DNA from: Comamonas sp. lk
Lineage (GTDB): Bacteria > Pseudomonadota > Gammaproteobacteria > Burkholderiales > Burkholderiaceae_C
Assembly (NCBI GenBank): GCA_945901215.1
Contig: CAMDKE010000099.1
Location: 1-8,860 of the forward strand
Direction: 5' to 3'
Length of the DNA stretch: 8,860 nucleotides
Part shown: positions 1 to 6,631 of the stretch, piece by piece
How positions within the stretch are numbered: the first letter of the stretch is position 1
How the letters are laid out: each line of letters opens with the position of its first letter
Made by a program: the position numbers and the translations under genes
The notes under the pieces: model-generated
The model's input: the letters and a program-made list of their open reading frames with translations, nothing else
Told to the model about the DNA's origin: nothing
Databases searched by the model: none

Positions 1-1656
1 CGGCAGCAGTACATCATCGAGCGCATGTTCGAAAACGGATTTATTTCAGCGGCCGAAGCCGAAGCGGCAAAGAAAGAAGTTTTGCAGGTGAAAACCGCAG
101 CTAACCGACCCCAGGTGCATGCGGAATACGTGGCCGAAATGGTGCGCCAGTTGATGTACGGCCAATATGGCGATGAAACCTATACCCGTGGTCTGGACGT
201 GCGCACCACGCTGGTCAGCGCGCATCAAGAGGCGGCCTACAAGGCCTTGCGCCAGGGCATCATGGACTTTGAGCGGCGCCAGATCTACCGGGGACCGGAG
301 AAGTTCATCACCCTGCCTAAGGATCTGCAAGAGGTGGAGGACGCGGTCGACGAAGTGCTCGACGAGCATCCAGACAATGGCGATGTGCTGTCTGCCGTCG
401 TCATCCAGGCCGAAGCCAAACGCATCGTGGCGCAACGCCAAGGTGCTGAGCGGCTAGAGATTACAGGCGATGATCTCAAACCGGCGCAGTCCGGCCTGTC
501 AGAAAAAGCCGCTCCCAACATCCGCATCCGGCCCGGTGCGGTCATCCGGGTGGTCAAGACCAGCAAAGGGACGTGGGAAATCACCCAGTTGCCTGAAGTA
601 GAGGGCGCATTTTTCGCCCTCGATCCGCGCGACGGGGCGATTAAGGCCTTGGTCGGTGGGTTTGACTTCGGTAAAAACAAGTTCAACCACGTCACGCAAG
701 CCTGGCGCCAACCAGGCTCTAGTTTCAAGCCGTTTATTTATTCCGCAGCGTTGGAAAAGGGCTTTACCGCCTCGACGGTCATCAACGACGCGCCTTTGTT
801 TTTTGATGCGGGGGTGACCGGTGGCCAACCCTGGGAGCCAAAAAATTACGACGGAACCTTCGAAGGTCCGATGAGCCTGCGCCGTGCGCTGGCCAAGTCC
901 AAGAACATGATTTCCATCCAGATATTGCAATCCATTGGTACCTCGTATGCCCAGGAATGGATCAGCCGCTTTGGCTTTGACGCCGAGAAGCACCCGCCTT
1001 ACCTGACCATGGCGCTCGGAGCGGGTTCGGTCACGCCCATGCAATTGGCCACCGGCTACGCGGTCTTCGCCAACGGGGGCTTTCGGGTTAGCCCCTGGTT
1101 GATTTCCAAGGTCAGCGAGCAGCGCGGCAAGGTCCTGGTAGAGACCACGGCGCCCATTGCCGGCGAGGCCAACCGAGCCATTGAGCCGCGCAATGCCTTC
1201 ATGATGAGCAGCTTGCTGCAAGAGGTCACGCGCACCGGCACCGCTGCGCGCGCGCAGGCCACCCTGAAACGACCTGATATATACGGCAAGACCGGCACCA
1301 CCAACGACTCCATGGACGCCTGGTTCGCAGGCTACCAACCCACCTTGGCGGCGGTGACATGGATCGGCTACGACACGCCGCGCAAGCTGGGCGACCGCGA
1401 AACGGGTGGCGGCTTAAGCTTGCCGGTGTGGATCAGCTTCATGGAGACGGCGCTCAAAAACGTAGAAGTGACCGAGCCCGAACCGCCCGAAGGACTGGTG
1501 CGCCTGAACAACGAGTGGTATTACGAAGAATTCGCCAAAAATACCGGCATAGGCGCCCTGGGCGCGACAGGCGATAAACCGGGCGCCACAGGCCCGACCC
1601 GTGCGCCAACGGCCGCTGAAGAGCAAAAATCGATACTGGACCTGTTTCGCAACTGA
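1..1656 (+). CDS. mrcA: Penicillin-binding protein 1A, bifunctional class A PBP (5'-truncated by window edge)
   Basis: Class A PBPs polymerise lipid II into glycan strands and cross-link the peptides on the periplasmic side of the inner membrane. The reading frame is open from base 1 and its first residues (RQQYIIERMFENG) are the end of a glycosyltransferase-51 domain, so the membrane anchor and most of that domain lie upstream; the ATG at 25 is internal. The insert that follows (about 130-600) fits the OB-like linker of PBP1A. The transpeptidase domain carries all three active-site motifs: SSFK with the nucleophilic serine at 718-720, SKN at 898-906 and KTGTT at 1288-1302. The tail is rich in Gly, Ala and Pro and ends in LFRN. 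The stop is 4 bp from the convergent cyaY stop. The family call is very secure; mrcA versus the synonym ponA is only naming. Confidence 0.95.
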   Translation, partial: RQQYIIERMFENGFISAAEAEAAKKEVLQVKTAANRPQVHAEYVAEMVRQLMYGQYGDETYTRGLDVRTTLVSAHQEAAYKALRQGIMDFERRQIYRGPEKFITLPKDLQEVEDAVDEVLDEHPDNGDVLSAVVIQAEAKRIVAQRQGAERLEITGDDLKPAQSGLSEKAAPNIRIRPGAVIRVVKTSKGTWEITQLPEVEGAFFALDPRDGAIKALVGGFDFGKNKFNHVTQAWRQPGSSFKPFIYSAALEKGFTASTVINDAPLFFDAGVTGGQPWEPKNYDGTFEGPMSLRRALAKSKNMISIQILQSIGTSYAQEWISRFGFDAEKHPPYLTMALGAGSVTPMQLATGYAVFANGGFRVSPWLISKVSEQRGKVLVETTAPIAGEANRAIEPRNAFMMSSLLQEVTRTGTAARAQATLKRPDIYGKTGTTNDSMDAWFAGYQPTLAAVTWIGYDTPRKLGDRETGGGLSLPVWISFMETALKNVEVTEPEPPEGLVRLNNEWYYEEFAKNTGIGALGATGDKPGATGPTRAPTAAEEQKSILDLFRN

Positions 1657-1660
1657 GCGG

Positions 1661-1990
1661 TCAAGCACTAAAGTGCAAATCCAGCCCCGCCTGCGCACTG
1701 GCGTCGCGGGTCAGCGCCGCGAAAAACTCCCCCTGACCTTTGGTGTCTTGCCAGGTGCCGTCCGCCCAGCGGTAGTGGTAGCCGCCCGAACGTGCCGCCA
1801 TCCACACCTCTTGCAGCGGCTTTTGCAGGTTCACAATGATTTGGCTGCGGTTGGCGAAGGTGAGCGTCACCATGCCGCCTACGCGCTGGTTATCGATGTC
1901 CACGTCGCTGCGATCGTTCAGAAGGTCACATTGCGACTCCAGCGCTTGCAGCAGGGATTCGGCGCGGTCCAGGAACTCAAGGTCGGTCAT
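1661..1990 (-). CDS. cyaY: Iron-sulfur cluster assembly protein CyaY (bacterial frataxin)
   Basis: A 109-residue protein of normal frataxin length. CyaY binds ferrous iron in the cytoplasm and modulates Fe-S cluster assembly by the IscS/IscU machinery. The N-terminal helix is acidic (Asp3, Glu5, Asp8, Glu11, Glu18, Asp22), giving the usual iron-binding ridge. The beta-sheet core shows the family signature IIVNLQKPLQEVWMAARSGG at residues 51-70, followed by YHYRW. The ATG at 1990 is supported by a GGTGA ribosome site 7 nt upstream (1998-2002), which lies across the complement of the lptM start codon. The gene is divergent from lptM by 12 bp and convergent with mrcA by 4 bp. The same cyaY-lptM neighbourhood is known in enterobacteria, which supports the call. 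Nothing in the sequence suggests loss of function. Confidence 0.95.
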   Translation of the reverse strand: MTDLEFLDRAESLLQALESQCDLLNDRSDVDIDNQRVGGMVTLTFANRSQIIVNLQKPLQEVWMAARSGGYHYRWADGTWQDTKGQGEFFAALTRDASAQAGLDLHFSA

Positions 1991-1996
1991 TACAAT
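1991..1996 (+). promoter_or_regulatory. Candidate -10 hexamer (TACAAT) for lptM-lysA
   Basis: TACAAT, one base from the sigma-70 consensus TATAAT, occupies the first half of the 12-bp gap between the cyaY and lptM start codons. A start 7 nt downstream of it would fall on the A of the lptM ATG, which predicts a leaderless transcript. No convincing -35 hexamer is seen 16-18 bp upstream, inside cyaY, so this is a candidate only. Confidence 0.35.
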
Positions 1997-2002
1997 TTCA
2001 CC

Positions 2003-2179
2003 ATGTTGAAAATCTCAAAAAATTGGCTCGCCACATTACTGGCGTTGGCCGGCGTGCTGAATCTAGCAGGCTGCGGACAAACCGGGCCGCTGTACCTGCC
2101 GCAAAAGCTGGCGCAAGCGCCCGATGTGCAATTGCCCCTGGCCCGAAAGCCGATCATCGCGCCATTGCGGGCTTCCTGA
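2003..2179 (+). CDS. lptM: LPS translocon maturation lipoprotein LptM (YifL-like)
   Basis: A 58-residue lipoprotein. LptM (formerly YifL) associates with the LptD-LptE outer-membrane translocon and helps its oxidative maturation in Escherichia coli; the role here is inferred by family. The N-terminus has Lys3 and Lys6, a hydrophobic stretch (about 8-22) and a lipobox LAGC with the acylated cysteine at residue 24. The mature protein begins with the family hallmark CGQTGPLYLP, then a short Pro-rich tail. The ATG at 2003 is chosen because it places the signal peptide at the N-terminus; the frame stays open far upstream to 1601, but that stretch is antisense to cyaY. No Shine-Dalgarno is visible and a -10-like box sits directly upstream, so the mRNA may be leaderless. 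lysA follows after 10 bp, suggesting cotranscription. Confidence 0.9.
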   Translation: MLKISKNWLATLLALAGVLNLAGCGQTGPLYLPQKLAQAPDVQLPLARKPIIAPLRAS

Positions 2180-2189
2180 AAACTTACTC

Positions 2190-3470
2190 ATGCAATCCAC
2201 CCTCCCCGGCCAACCCCATTTTCACTACCTTGGCGACAAGCTCCACGCCGAGGGCTGCTCCTTGGGCACATTGGCGCAGGACCATGGCACCCCGCTTTTT
2301 GTGTACTCCAAGGCGTCCATGCTCAGCGCCCTGGCTGCATACCAGCGCGGCTTTGCCGGTCGCGATGCGCAGATTTGCTATGCCATGAAGGCCAATTCCA
2401 CGCTGGCGGTGCTGCAAGTGTTTGCCCAGGCAGGGTGCGGATTTGACATTGTGTCAGCCGGCGAGCTGCTGCGGGTGCGGGCGGCGGGTGGGGATATGTC
2501 TAAGGTGATTTTTTCGGGCGTAGGCAAAACGCGCGACGAAATGCGCCAGGCGCTGGCGGCCGGCATTGGCTGCTTCAACGTCGAGAGCGAAGCCGAAATA
2601 GACGTGCTCAATGCGGTAGCCCTGGAGATGCGCGCGCGCGCGCCCATTAGCATCCGTGTCAACCCCAATGTGGACCCCAAGACGCACCCCTATATATCTA
2701 CTGGTCTTAAAGGCAATAAATTTGGTATTGCCCACGAGCGCACACTGGGGGTTTATCAGCACGCGGCATCGCTTGCCGGGCTGAAAATTGTGGGCATTGA
2801 TTGCCATATCGGCTCACAAATTACCGAAGAAACGCCCTACCTGGACGCCATGGACCGCATGCTGGACCTGGTGCAGTCCATTGAGGCCTGCGGTATTGCC
2901 ATTGAACACATCGACTTCGGCGGCGGCCTGGGCATCAACTACCAAGACGATACGCCGCCGCAAGCGGACGCCTTATGGGCCAAACTGCTTGCCAAGCTTG
3001 ACACGCGGGGCTACGGCCAACGCAAACTGATGATCGAGCCCGGCCGCTCATTGGTGGGCAATGCCGGCGTGTGCGTGACAGAGGTGCTCTACATCAAACC
3101 CGGCGAGCAAAAAAACTTCTGCATCGTCGACGCCGCCATGAACGACCTACCCCGCCCCGCGATGTACCAGGCTTTTCATGCGATCGTGCCTCTGGAAGCT
3201 GCACCCTCGGCGCATGCGGCCATGGTCTGCGATGTCGTGGGGCCAGTGTGTGAAAGTGGCGACTGGATTGGCCACGACCGCGCGCTTCGGGTGGGCGCGG
3301 GGGACCTGCTGGCAGTGATGTCCGCTGGCGCCTACTGCATGAGCATGGCCAGCAATTACAACTCCCGGGGTCGTGCCGCGGAGGTATTGGTCGATGGAAA
3401 TCGCGCCACCGTGGTGCGCGCACGCGAAGGCGTCAAGTCGCTGTTTGAGCTCGAGACGCTGATCGGCTAA
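2190..3470 (+). CDS. lysA: Diaminopimelate decarboxylase (PLP-dependent)
   Basis: LysA decarboxylates meso-2,6-diaminopimelate to L-lysine in the cytoplasm, the final step of lysine synthesis and a control point for the cell-wall precursor mDAP. The 426-residue product has normal length and the fold type III alanine-racemase-like barrel: PLP-binding lysine in YAMKAN (Lys67), HIGSQ at 206-210, the phosphate-binding glycine loop GGGLG at 244-248, EPGR at 283-286, the active-site CESGD at 354-358 and the tyrosine of GAYCMSMASNYN (Tyr382). The ATG at 2190 is preferred over one at 2124, which would overlap lptM and add a non-homologous stretch; no clear Shine-Dalgarno precedes either. It probably shares a transcript with lptM. 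Its last 38 bp overlap the end of msrQ on the other strand. All catalytic motifs are intact. Confidence 0.97.
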   Translation: MQSTLPGQPHFHYLGDKLHAEGCSLGTLAQDHGTPLFVYSKASMLSALAAYQRGFAGRDAQICYAMKANSTLAVLQVFAQAGCGFDIVSAGELLRVRAAGGDMSKVIFSGVGKTRDEMRQALAAGIGCFNVESEAEIDVLNAVALEMRARAPISIRVNPNVDPKTHPYISTGLKGNKFGIAHERTLGVYQHAASLAGLKIVGIDCHIGSQITEETPYLDAMDRMLDLVQSIEACGIAIEHIDFGGGLGINYQDDTPPQADALWAKLLAKLDTRGYGQRKLMIEPGRSLVGNAGVCVTEVLYIKPGEQKNFCIVDAAMNDLPRPAMYQAFHAIVPLEAAPSAHAAMVCDVVGPVCESGDWIGHDRALRVGAGDLLAVMSAGAYCMSMASNYNSRGRAAEVLVDGNRATVVRAREGVKSLFELETLIG

Positions 3471-4071
3471 AGCGACTCCAGACGCGCCAGCCCAGCAACG
3501 CCGCCAGAATCGCGGCGTATACCGCCACTTCGGCAAAGTTGTGCTTGGCCGCACGCATCCAGTAAAAGTGCAATATTGCCAGTGCGGCTACGGCATATAC
3601 GGCACGGTGCAGTTGGCGCCAGCGCTTGGCCCCGAGTGCGCGAATCGCTGCGTTGAATGACGTGGCAGCCAGCGCGGCGAGAATCAACAAGGCCGCAAAG
3701 CCCACCAGGATAAACGGGCGCTTGGCAATGTCCTTGGCAATATCTTCGGGGTCCAAGCCCATGTCTAGCCAGCCGTAGGCCATGAAGTGCAGCAGCACGT
3801 AGAAAAACACAAACAAACCCACCATGCGGCGCAAGCGCGCCAGCGCTGGCAAAACGCCCATAACGCGCAATGGCGTGACCAGCAAGACCAGACACAGCAT
3901 GCGCAGCGTCCAGTCGCCGGTGGCGCGCACCAAAGCCTCTGCGGGGTTGGCTCCCAGGCGGTCGAATACGGCGCCGTAGACCAGCCAGGCCAAGGGCATC
4001 AGCAGCAGGCAAAAAAGCAGGGGCTTAGCGGTGGCGCCAGCTAGAAAACGCTGGAACTTTGGGCGCAACAT
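3433..4071 (-). CDS. msrQ: Haem-binding membrane subunit MsrQ of the periplasmic methionine sulfoxide reductase
   Basis: MsrQ (YedZ) is a haem b protein of the inner membrane, in the ferric-reductase-like transmembrane superfamily, that passes electrons from the quinone pool or a flavin reductase to periplasmic MsrP. The 212-residue product has about six hydrophobic segments (roughly residues 17-36, 55-72, 83-101, 119-137, 155-171, 180-197). Candidate haem ligands are His95 (YVLLHF), His155 (QLHRAVY) and His168 (ILHFYW). The acidic loop GLDPEDIAKDIAKRPFI is typical of the family. It starts 20 bp after the msrP stop with no obvious ribosome site, so translation may depend on coupling to msrP. 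Its C-terminal coding sequence runs 38 bp into the end of lysA; the tail there (about residues 200-212) is polar and probably dispensable. Confidence 0.95.
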   Translation of the reverse strand: MLRPKFQRFLAGATAKPLLFCLLLMPLAWLVYGAVFDRLGANPAEALVRATGDWTLRMLCLVLLVTPLRVMGVLPALARLRRMVGLFVFFYVLLHFMAYGWLDMGLDPEDIAKDIAKRPFILVGFAALLILAALAATSFNAAIRALGAKRWRQLHRAVYAVAALAILHFYWMRAAKHNFAEVAVYAAILAALLGWRVWSRFSRSASRAQTAT

Positions 4072-4091
4072 GCGAAGCGGTGGCGCGCGGC

Positions 4092-5096
4092 CTAGTAGTT
4101 GGTATTGAGATCCATGCCAGCGTAGAGCTGTCCGACCTGCGCCTCATAGCCGTTGAACATCAGGGTTTTGCGCTTTTTGGCGAACAAGCTGTCCTCGCCA
4201 ATGCGCCGCTCCGTGGCTTGGCTCCAGCGCGGGTGGTCGACGTCAGGGTTGACGTTGGAATAGAAGCCATACTCGTTAGCAGCGGCCTTGTTCCAGGCGG
4301 TAGCGGGTTGTTTTTCGGTGAAGCGAATTTTGACAATGCTCTTGGCGCTCTTGAAGCCGTACTTCCAGGGCACCACCAGCCGCACAGGCGCGCCGTTTTG
4401 GTTCGGCAACACTTCACCATACATGCCAAAGGCCAGAAGGGTCAGAGGATGCAGTGCCTCATCAAGCCGCAGGCCCTCCACATAGGGCCAGTCCAGCACA
4501 CGGCTGCCGACGAAGGGCATAGTCTTGGGGTCGGCCAGGGACACGAATTCGACGTACTTTGCGCTGCCCAGGGGCTGCACACGCGCGATCAGCGCCGCCA
4601 GAGAATAGCCAACCCAGGGTATGACCATAGACCAGCCCTCAACGCAGCGCAGGCGATAAATGCGCTCTTCCATGGGACTGAGCTTGAGCAAGTCTTCCAA
4701 CGCGAACTTACCCGGCTTTTTCACAAGGCCTTCCACCGCTACGGTCCAGGGCGTGGTCTTGAGGGTGTGGGCGTTGGCAGCCGGATCGGCTTTGTCAGTG
4801 CCGAATTCATAAAAATTGTTGTAGCTACTGGCGTCCTTGTAGGCCGTGGTCTTTTCCGGCACCGTGGCGCCGGTGACTTTGGACGGGACGCTGGGGAGAC
4901 TTGGTAATTTACCTGGTTTTTCGGTGCCTGCGGACTGCGCCAAGGCCTGGCGCGACGCCCAGCTTGCAGCACCGAGTCCGACGACGCCGCCGGCGGCCCG
5001 CTGCAGCCACAACCTGCGGTTCTCAACCCAATGCGGATCGGTAATTTCGCTGGAAAGGGGCGTGTCTATCCCCTTCAAACCATATTTTTTATCCAT
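4092..5096 (-). CDS. msrP: Molybdopterin catalytic subunit MsrP of the periplasmic methionine sulfoxide reductase
   Basis: MsrP (YedY) is a periplasmic molybdoenzyme of the sulfite oxidase fold that reduces protein-bound methionine sulfoxide, both R and S forms, repairing envelope proteins after oxidative or chlorine stress. The 334-residue precursor has a Tat-type signal: twin arginines at 27-28 in NRRLWLQ, a hydrophobic stretch at 34-46 and a likely cleavage after ALAQ or nearby. The motif has Trp where Phe is usual. The molybdenum-ligating cysteine is Cys151 in YRLRCVEGWSM, and NGAPVRLVVPWKYGFKSAKSI (235-255) is the characteristic family segment. A GGAG ribosome site (5104-5107) lies 7 nt before the ATG. 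msrQ follows after 20 bp; cytochrome c4 precedes by 44 bp, so the three are probably one transcript. Confidence 0.96.
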   Translation of the reverse strand: MDKKYGLKGIDTPLSSEITDPHWVENRRLWLQRAAGGVVGLGAASWASRQALAQSAGTEKPGKLPSLPSVPSKVTGATVPEKTTAYKDASSYNNFYEFGTDKADPAANAHTLKTTPWTVAVEGLVKKPGKFALEDLLKLSPMEERIYRLRCVEGWSMVIPWVGYSLAALIARVQPLGSAKYVEFVSLADPKTMPFVGSRVLDWPYVEGLRLDEALHPLTLLAFGMYGEVLPNQNGAPVRLVVPWKYGFKSAKSIVKIRFTEKQPATAWNKAAANEYGFYSNVNPDVDHPRWSQATERRIGEDSLFAKKRKTLMFNGYEAQVGQLYAGMDLNTNY

Positions 5097-5103
5097 CCCT
5101 AAA

Positions 5104-5107
5104 CTCC
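5104..5107 (-). promoter_or_regulatory. Shine-Dalgarno of msrP
   Basis: GGAG on the minus strand, 7 nt before the msrP ATG. It is one of the few clear ribosome sites on the minus strand of this window and fixes the msrP start, so the short gap downstream of the cytochrome gene is real. Confidence 0.7.
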
Positions 5108-5140
5108 AAGCAAAGCAATAAAGCCAATGCCGAAGCGCAC

Positions 5141-5782
5141 TTAACGCAGACCGGCAACGTAATCGGCGAGGGCTTTTATCTCGCGGTCGTTCAATTTTGC
5201 GGCCACTTGAGACATGGCGTTGTTGTTTTTGCGCACGCCGTCACGGAATGCTGTCAGTTGCGCGGCGGCATAGTCGGCGTGCTGGCCGCTCAGGCGGGGG
5301 TACTGCGAGGGGATGCCAGCTCCGTTGGGGCTGTGGCAACCGGCACAGGCCGGGACTTGGCGATCGGAAATACCACCCCGGTAAATACGTTCACCCAAAG
5401 CCACGGTTTCTTTGTCTTTGGCGAAGCCTGGTTTGGCCGGTTTGGTGGTGAGCCAGTAGGCAATGTTGCGCATGTCATCTTCCGACAGTGCAGCGGCCAT
5501 ACCGCTCATGATGGCGTTGGCACGCTTGCCTGACTTGTACTCTTGGAGTTGCTTGACCAGGTACTCGGGGTGCTGTTGGGCTAATTTCGGATTGGCCGGC
5601 GTACCAGAATTGCCATCGGCTGCGTGACAGGCGGCGCAGACTGCACCAAAGCTGGCTTCGCCTTTGGCTAGATCGGGCTTGGCTGCTTTGGCAGGCGCCT
5701 CAGGCGCTGACGTGTTGGCGGCTGCCAGCAAGGGGCTTGCAGCCAGCGCTGCGACGAGAAAAAGTTGTGCGATCGACTTCAT
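5141..5782 (-). CDS. Dihaem c-type cytochrome, cytochrome c4 family
   Basis: Cytochrome c4 is a two-domain periplasmic electron carrier, often feeding terminal oxidases. The 213-residue precursor starts with a Sec signal peptide (hydrophobic residues about 5-22, cleavage probably near AAANT). It has two covalent haem motifs, CAACH at 49-53 and CAGCH at 146-150, each beginning one half of an internal duplication (KLAQQHPEYLVKQLQEYKSG and RLSGQHADYAAAQLTAFRDG are the repeated segments). Methionines after each motif (Met92 or Met95; Met190 in NNAMSQ) are candidate sixth ligands. The ATG at 5782 gives a proper signal peptide but has no good Shine-Dalgarno. It lies first in the apparent operon with msrP-msrQ; whether it exchanges electrons with them is unknown, since MsrQ is the recognised donor. 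engB is divergent. Confidence 0.93.
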   Translation of the reverse strand: MKSIAQLFLVAALAASPLLAAANTSAPEAPAKAAKPDLAKGEASFGAVCAACHAADGNSGTPANPKLAQQHPEYLVKQLQEYKSGKRANAIMSGMAAALSEDDMRNIAYWLTTKPAKPGFAKDKETVALGERIYRGGISDRQVPACAGCHSPNGAGIPSQYPRLSGQHADYAAAQLTAFRDGVRKNNNAMSQVAAKLNDREIKALADYVAGLR

Positions 5783-5822
5783 AGGGCAGTGGGGTATCTG
5801 GTGGGCAAAAACACGGGCATTC

Positions 5823-5828
5823 TACAAT
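5823..5828 (+). promoter_or_regulatory. Candidate -10 hexamer (TACAAT) for engB, overlapping a minus-strand -10-like box
   Basis: The 85-bp gap between the divergent cytochrome c4 and engB starts contains TACAAT on the plus strand. Overlapping it on the minus strand at 5819-5824 is TAGAAT, pointing towards the cytochrome gene. The two form the near-palindrome ATTCTACAAT. Neither has a clear -35 element at the usual spacing, so both remain candidates. A plus-strand start near 5835 would give engB a leader of roughly 30 nt. Confidence 0.3.
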
Positions 5829-5867
5829 GCGACACTGGGTTTACCCGCTACAACAATGATTACAAGC

Positions 5868-6614
5868 ATGACTGCCACGCCAAACCCCAATCCCCAATCC
5901 CCTCTGAAATCGGGCGCTACCGCAGTCGAAAAGTCACCCGGCGTCCTGGCCATGGGTTGGTTGCACACCGCCAAGTTCCTCACTACCGCGCCGCAACTGC
6001 ACTTTCTGCCCGCGCTGGACGTGCCGGAAATTGCCTTTGTGGGGCGCTCTAACGCCGGCAAATCTACCTGCATCAACACCCTCACCCAGCAAAAGCAGCT
6101 GGCTTTCGCATCCAAGCGCCCCGGGCGCACCCAGCACATCAACTTGTTTTCTCTGGGCAAACAGGGCGTGATGGACGCGGTACTGACCGACTTGCCCGGC
6201 TATGGCTACGCCGCAGTGCCCAAGCAGGACAAAATCCGCTGGCAGCAAGTCATGGCGAATTACCTGGTCAGCCGCGAGAACCTCAGGGGCATCGTGCTGA
6301 TGTGCGACCCGCGCCACGGAATGACCGAACTTGACGAGGTCTTGCTCGATGTGATTCGCCCGCGCGTGCAAGAAGGTCTGAAATTCCTGGTGGTATTGAC
6401 TAAAGCCGACAAGCTGACCCGTGCCGAATCGACCAAAGCCCTCTCGATTGCCAAATTGCAGGCCGGTGGCGGCGAGGTGCGCTTGTTTTCTGCGCCCAAG
6501 CGCACCGGAGTCGAGGACGTCGCCACCTTGCTGTGGGACTGGGCGCACCCCAAGGGAGCCACGCTGGCCGCTGCGCCCGACGCGCTGCGCTCGCAGGAAA
6601 ACGCTAGCGTCTGA
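5868..6614 (+). CDS. engB: Ribosome biogenesis GTP-binding protein EngB (YihA/YsxC)
   Basis: EngB is a small cytoplasmic TRAFAC-class GTPase required for late assembly of the 50S ribosomal subunit. The 248-residue product shows every GTPase motif: G1 GRSNAGKS at 59-66, G2 threonine in GRTQH (Thr88), G3 DLPGYG at 108-113, G4 TKAD at 178-181 and G5 SAP at 208-210. The sequence around MGWLHTAKF (residues 29-37) precedes the G domain and a Pro-rich variable N-terminus lies before it. The start is uncertain: ATG at 5868 gives MTATPNPN, ATG at 5856 adds four residues, and ATG at 5952 would begin at MGWLH. None has a good Shine-Dalgarno. Much longer upstream extensions would run through the cytochrome gene and are rejected. 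It converges on the acyltransferase gene with a 17-bp gap. Confidence 0.95.
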   Translation: MTATPNPNPQSPLKSGATAVEKSPGVLAMGWLHTAKFLTTAPQLHFLPALDVPEIAFVGRSNAGKSTCINTLTQQKQLAFASKRPGRTQHINLFSLGKQGVMDAVLTDLPGYGYAAVPKQDKIRWQQVMANYLVSRENLRGIVLMCDPRHGMTELDEVLLDVIRPRVQEGLKFLVVLTKADKLTRAESTKALSIAKLQAGGGEVRLFSAPKRTGVEDVATLLWDWAHPKGATLAAAPDALRSQENASV

Positions 6615-6631
6615 GGCGCAAGCGGTCCGCA

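Noticed and set aside
499..1338. 279-codon open frame on the minus strand within mrcA
   Set aside because: Antisense to the transpeptidase domain with all active-site motifs intact; composition is that of a shadow frame.
1665..1676. GCACTAAAGTGC inverted repeat near the mrcA/cyaY junction as a bidirectional terminator
   Set aside because: Only four or five pairs, no T tract on either side, and it lies within cyaY coding sequence.
1601..2002. Upstream extension of the lptM frame to give a 192-residue protein
   Set aside because: The extension is antisense to cyaY and would bury the lipoprotein signal peptide in the middle of the protein.
2124..2189. Earlier ATG for lysA
   Set aside because: It overlaps lptM and adds 22 residues with no DAP decarboxylase character; the ATG at 2190 fits family length.
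3465..3480. Terminator between lysA and msrQ
   Set aside because: The genes overlap and no GC-rich hairpin followed by a T run is present on either strand.
4059..4907. 282-codon open frame on the plus strand across msrP
   Set aside because: It is antisense to a fully convincing msrP, has no recognisable domain, and is typical of long spurious frames opposite GC-rich genes.
6601..6610. Perfect palindrome ACGCTAGCGT as a terminator or operator
   Set aside because: No loop, no T tract and inside the engB coding end; length is compatible with chance.
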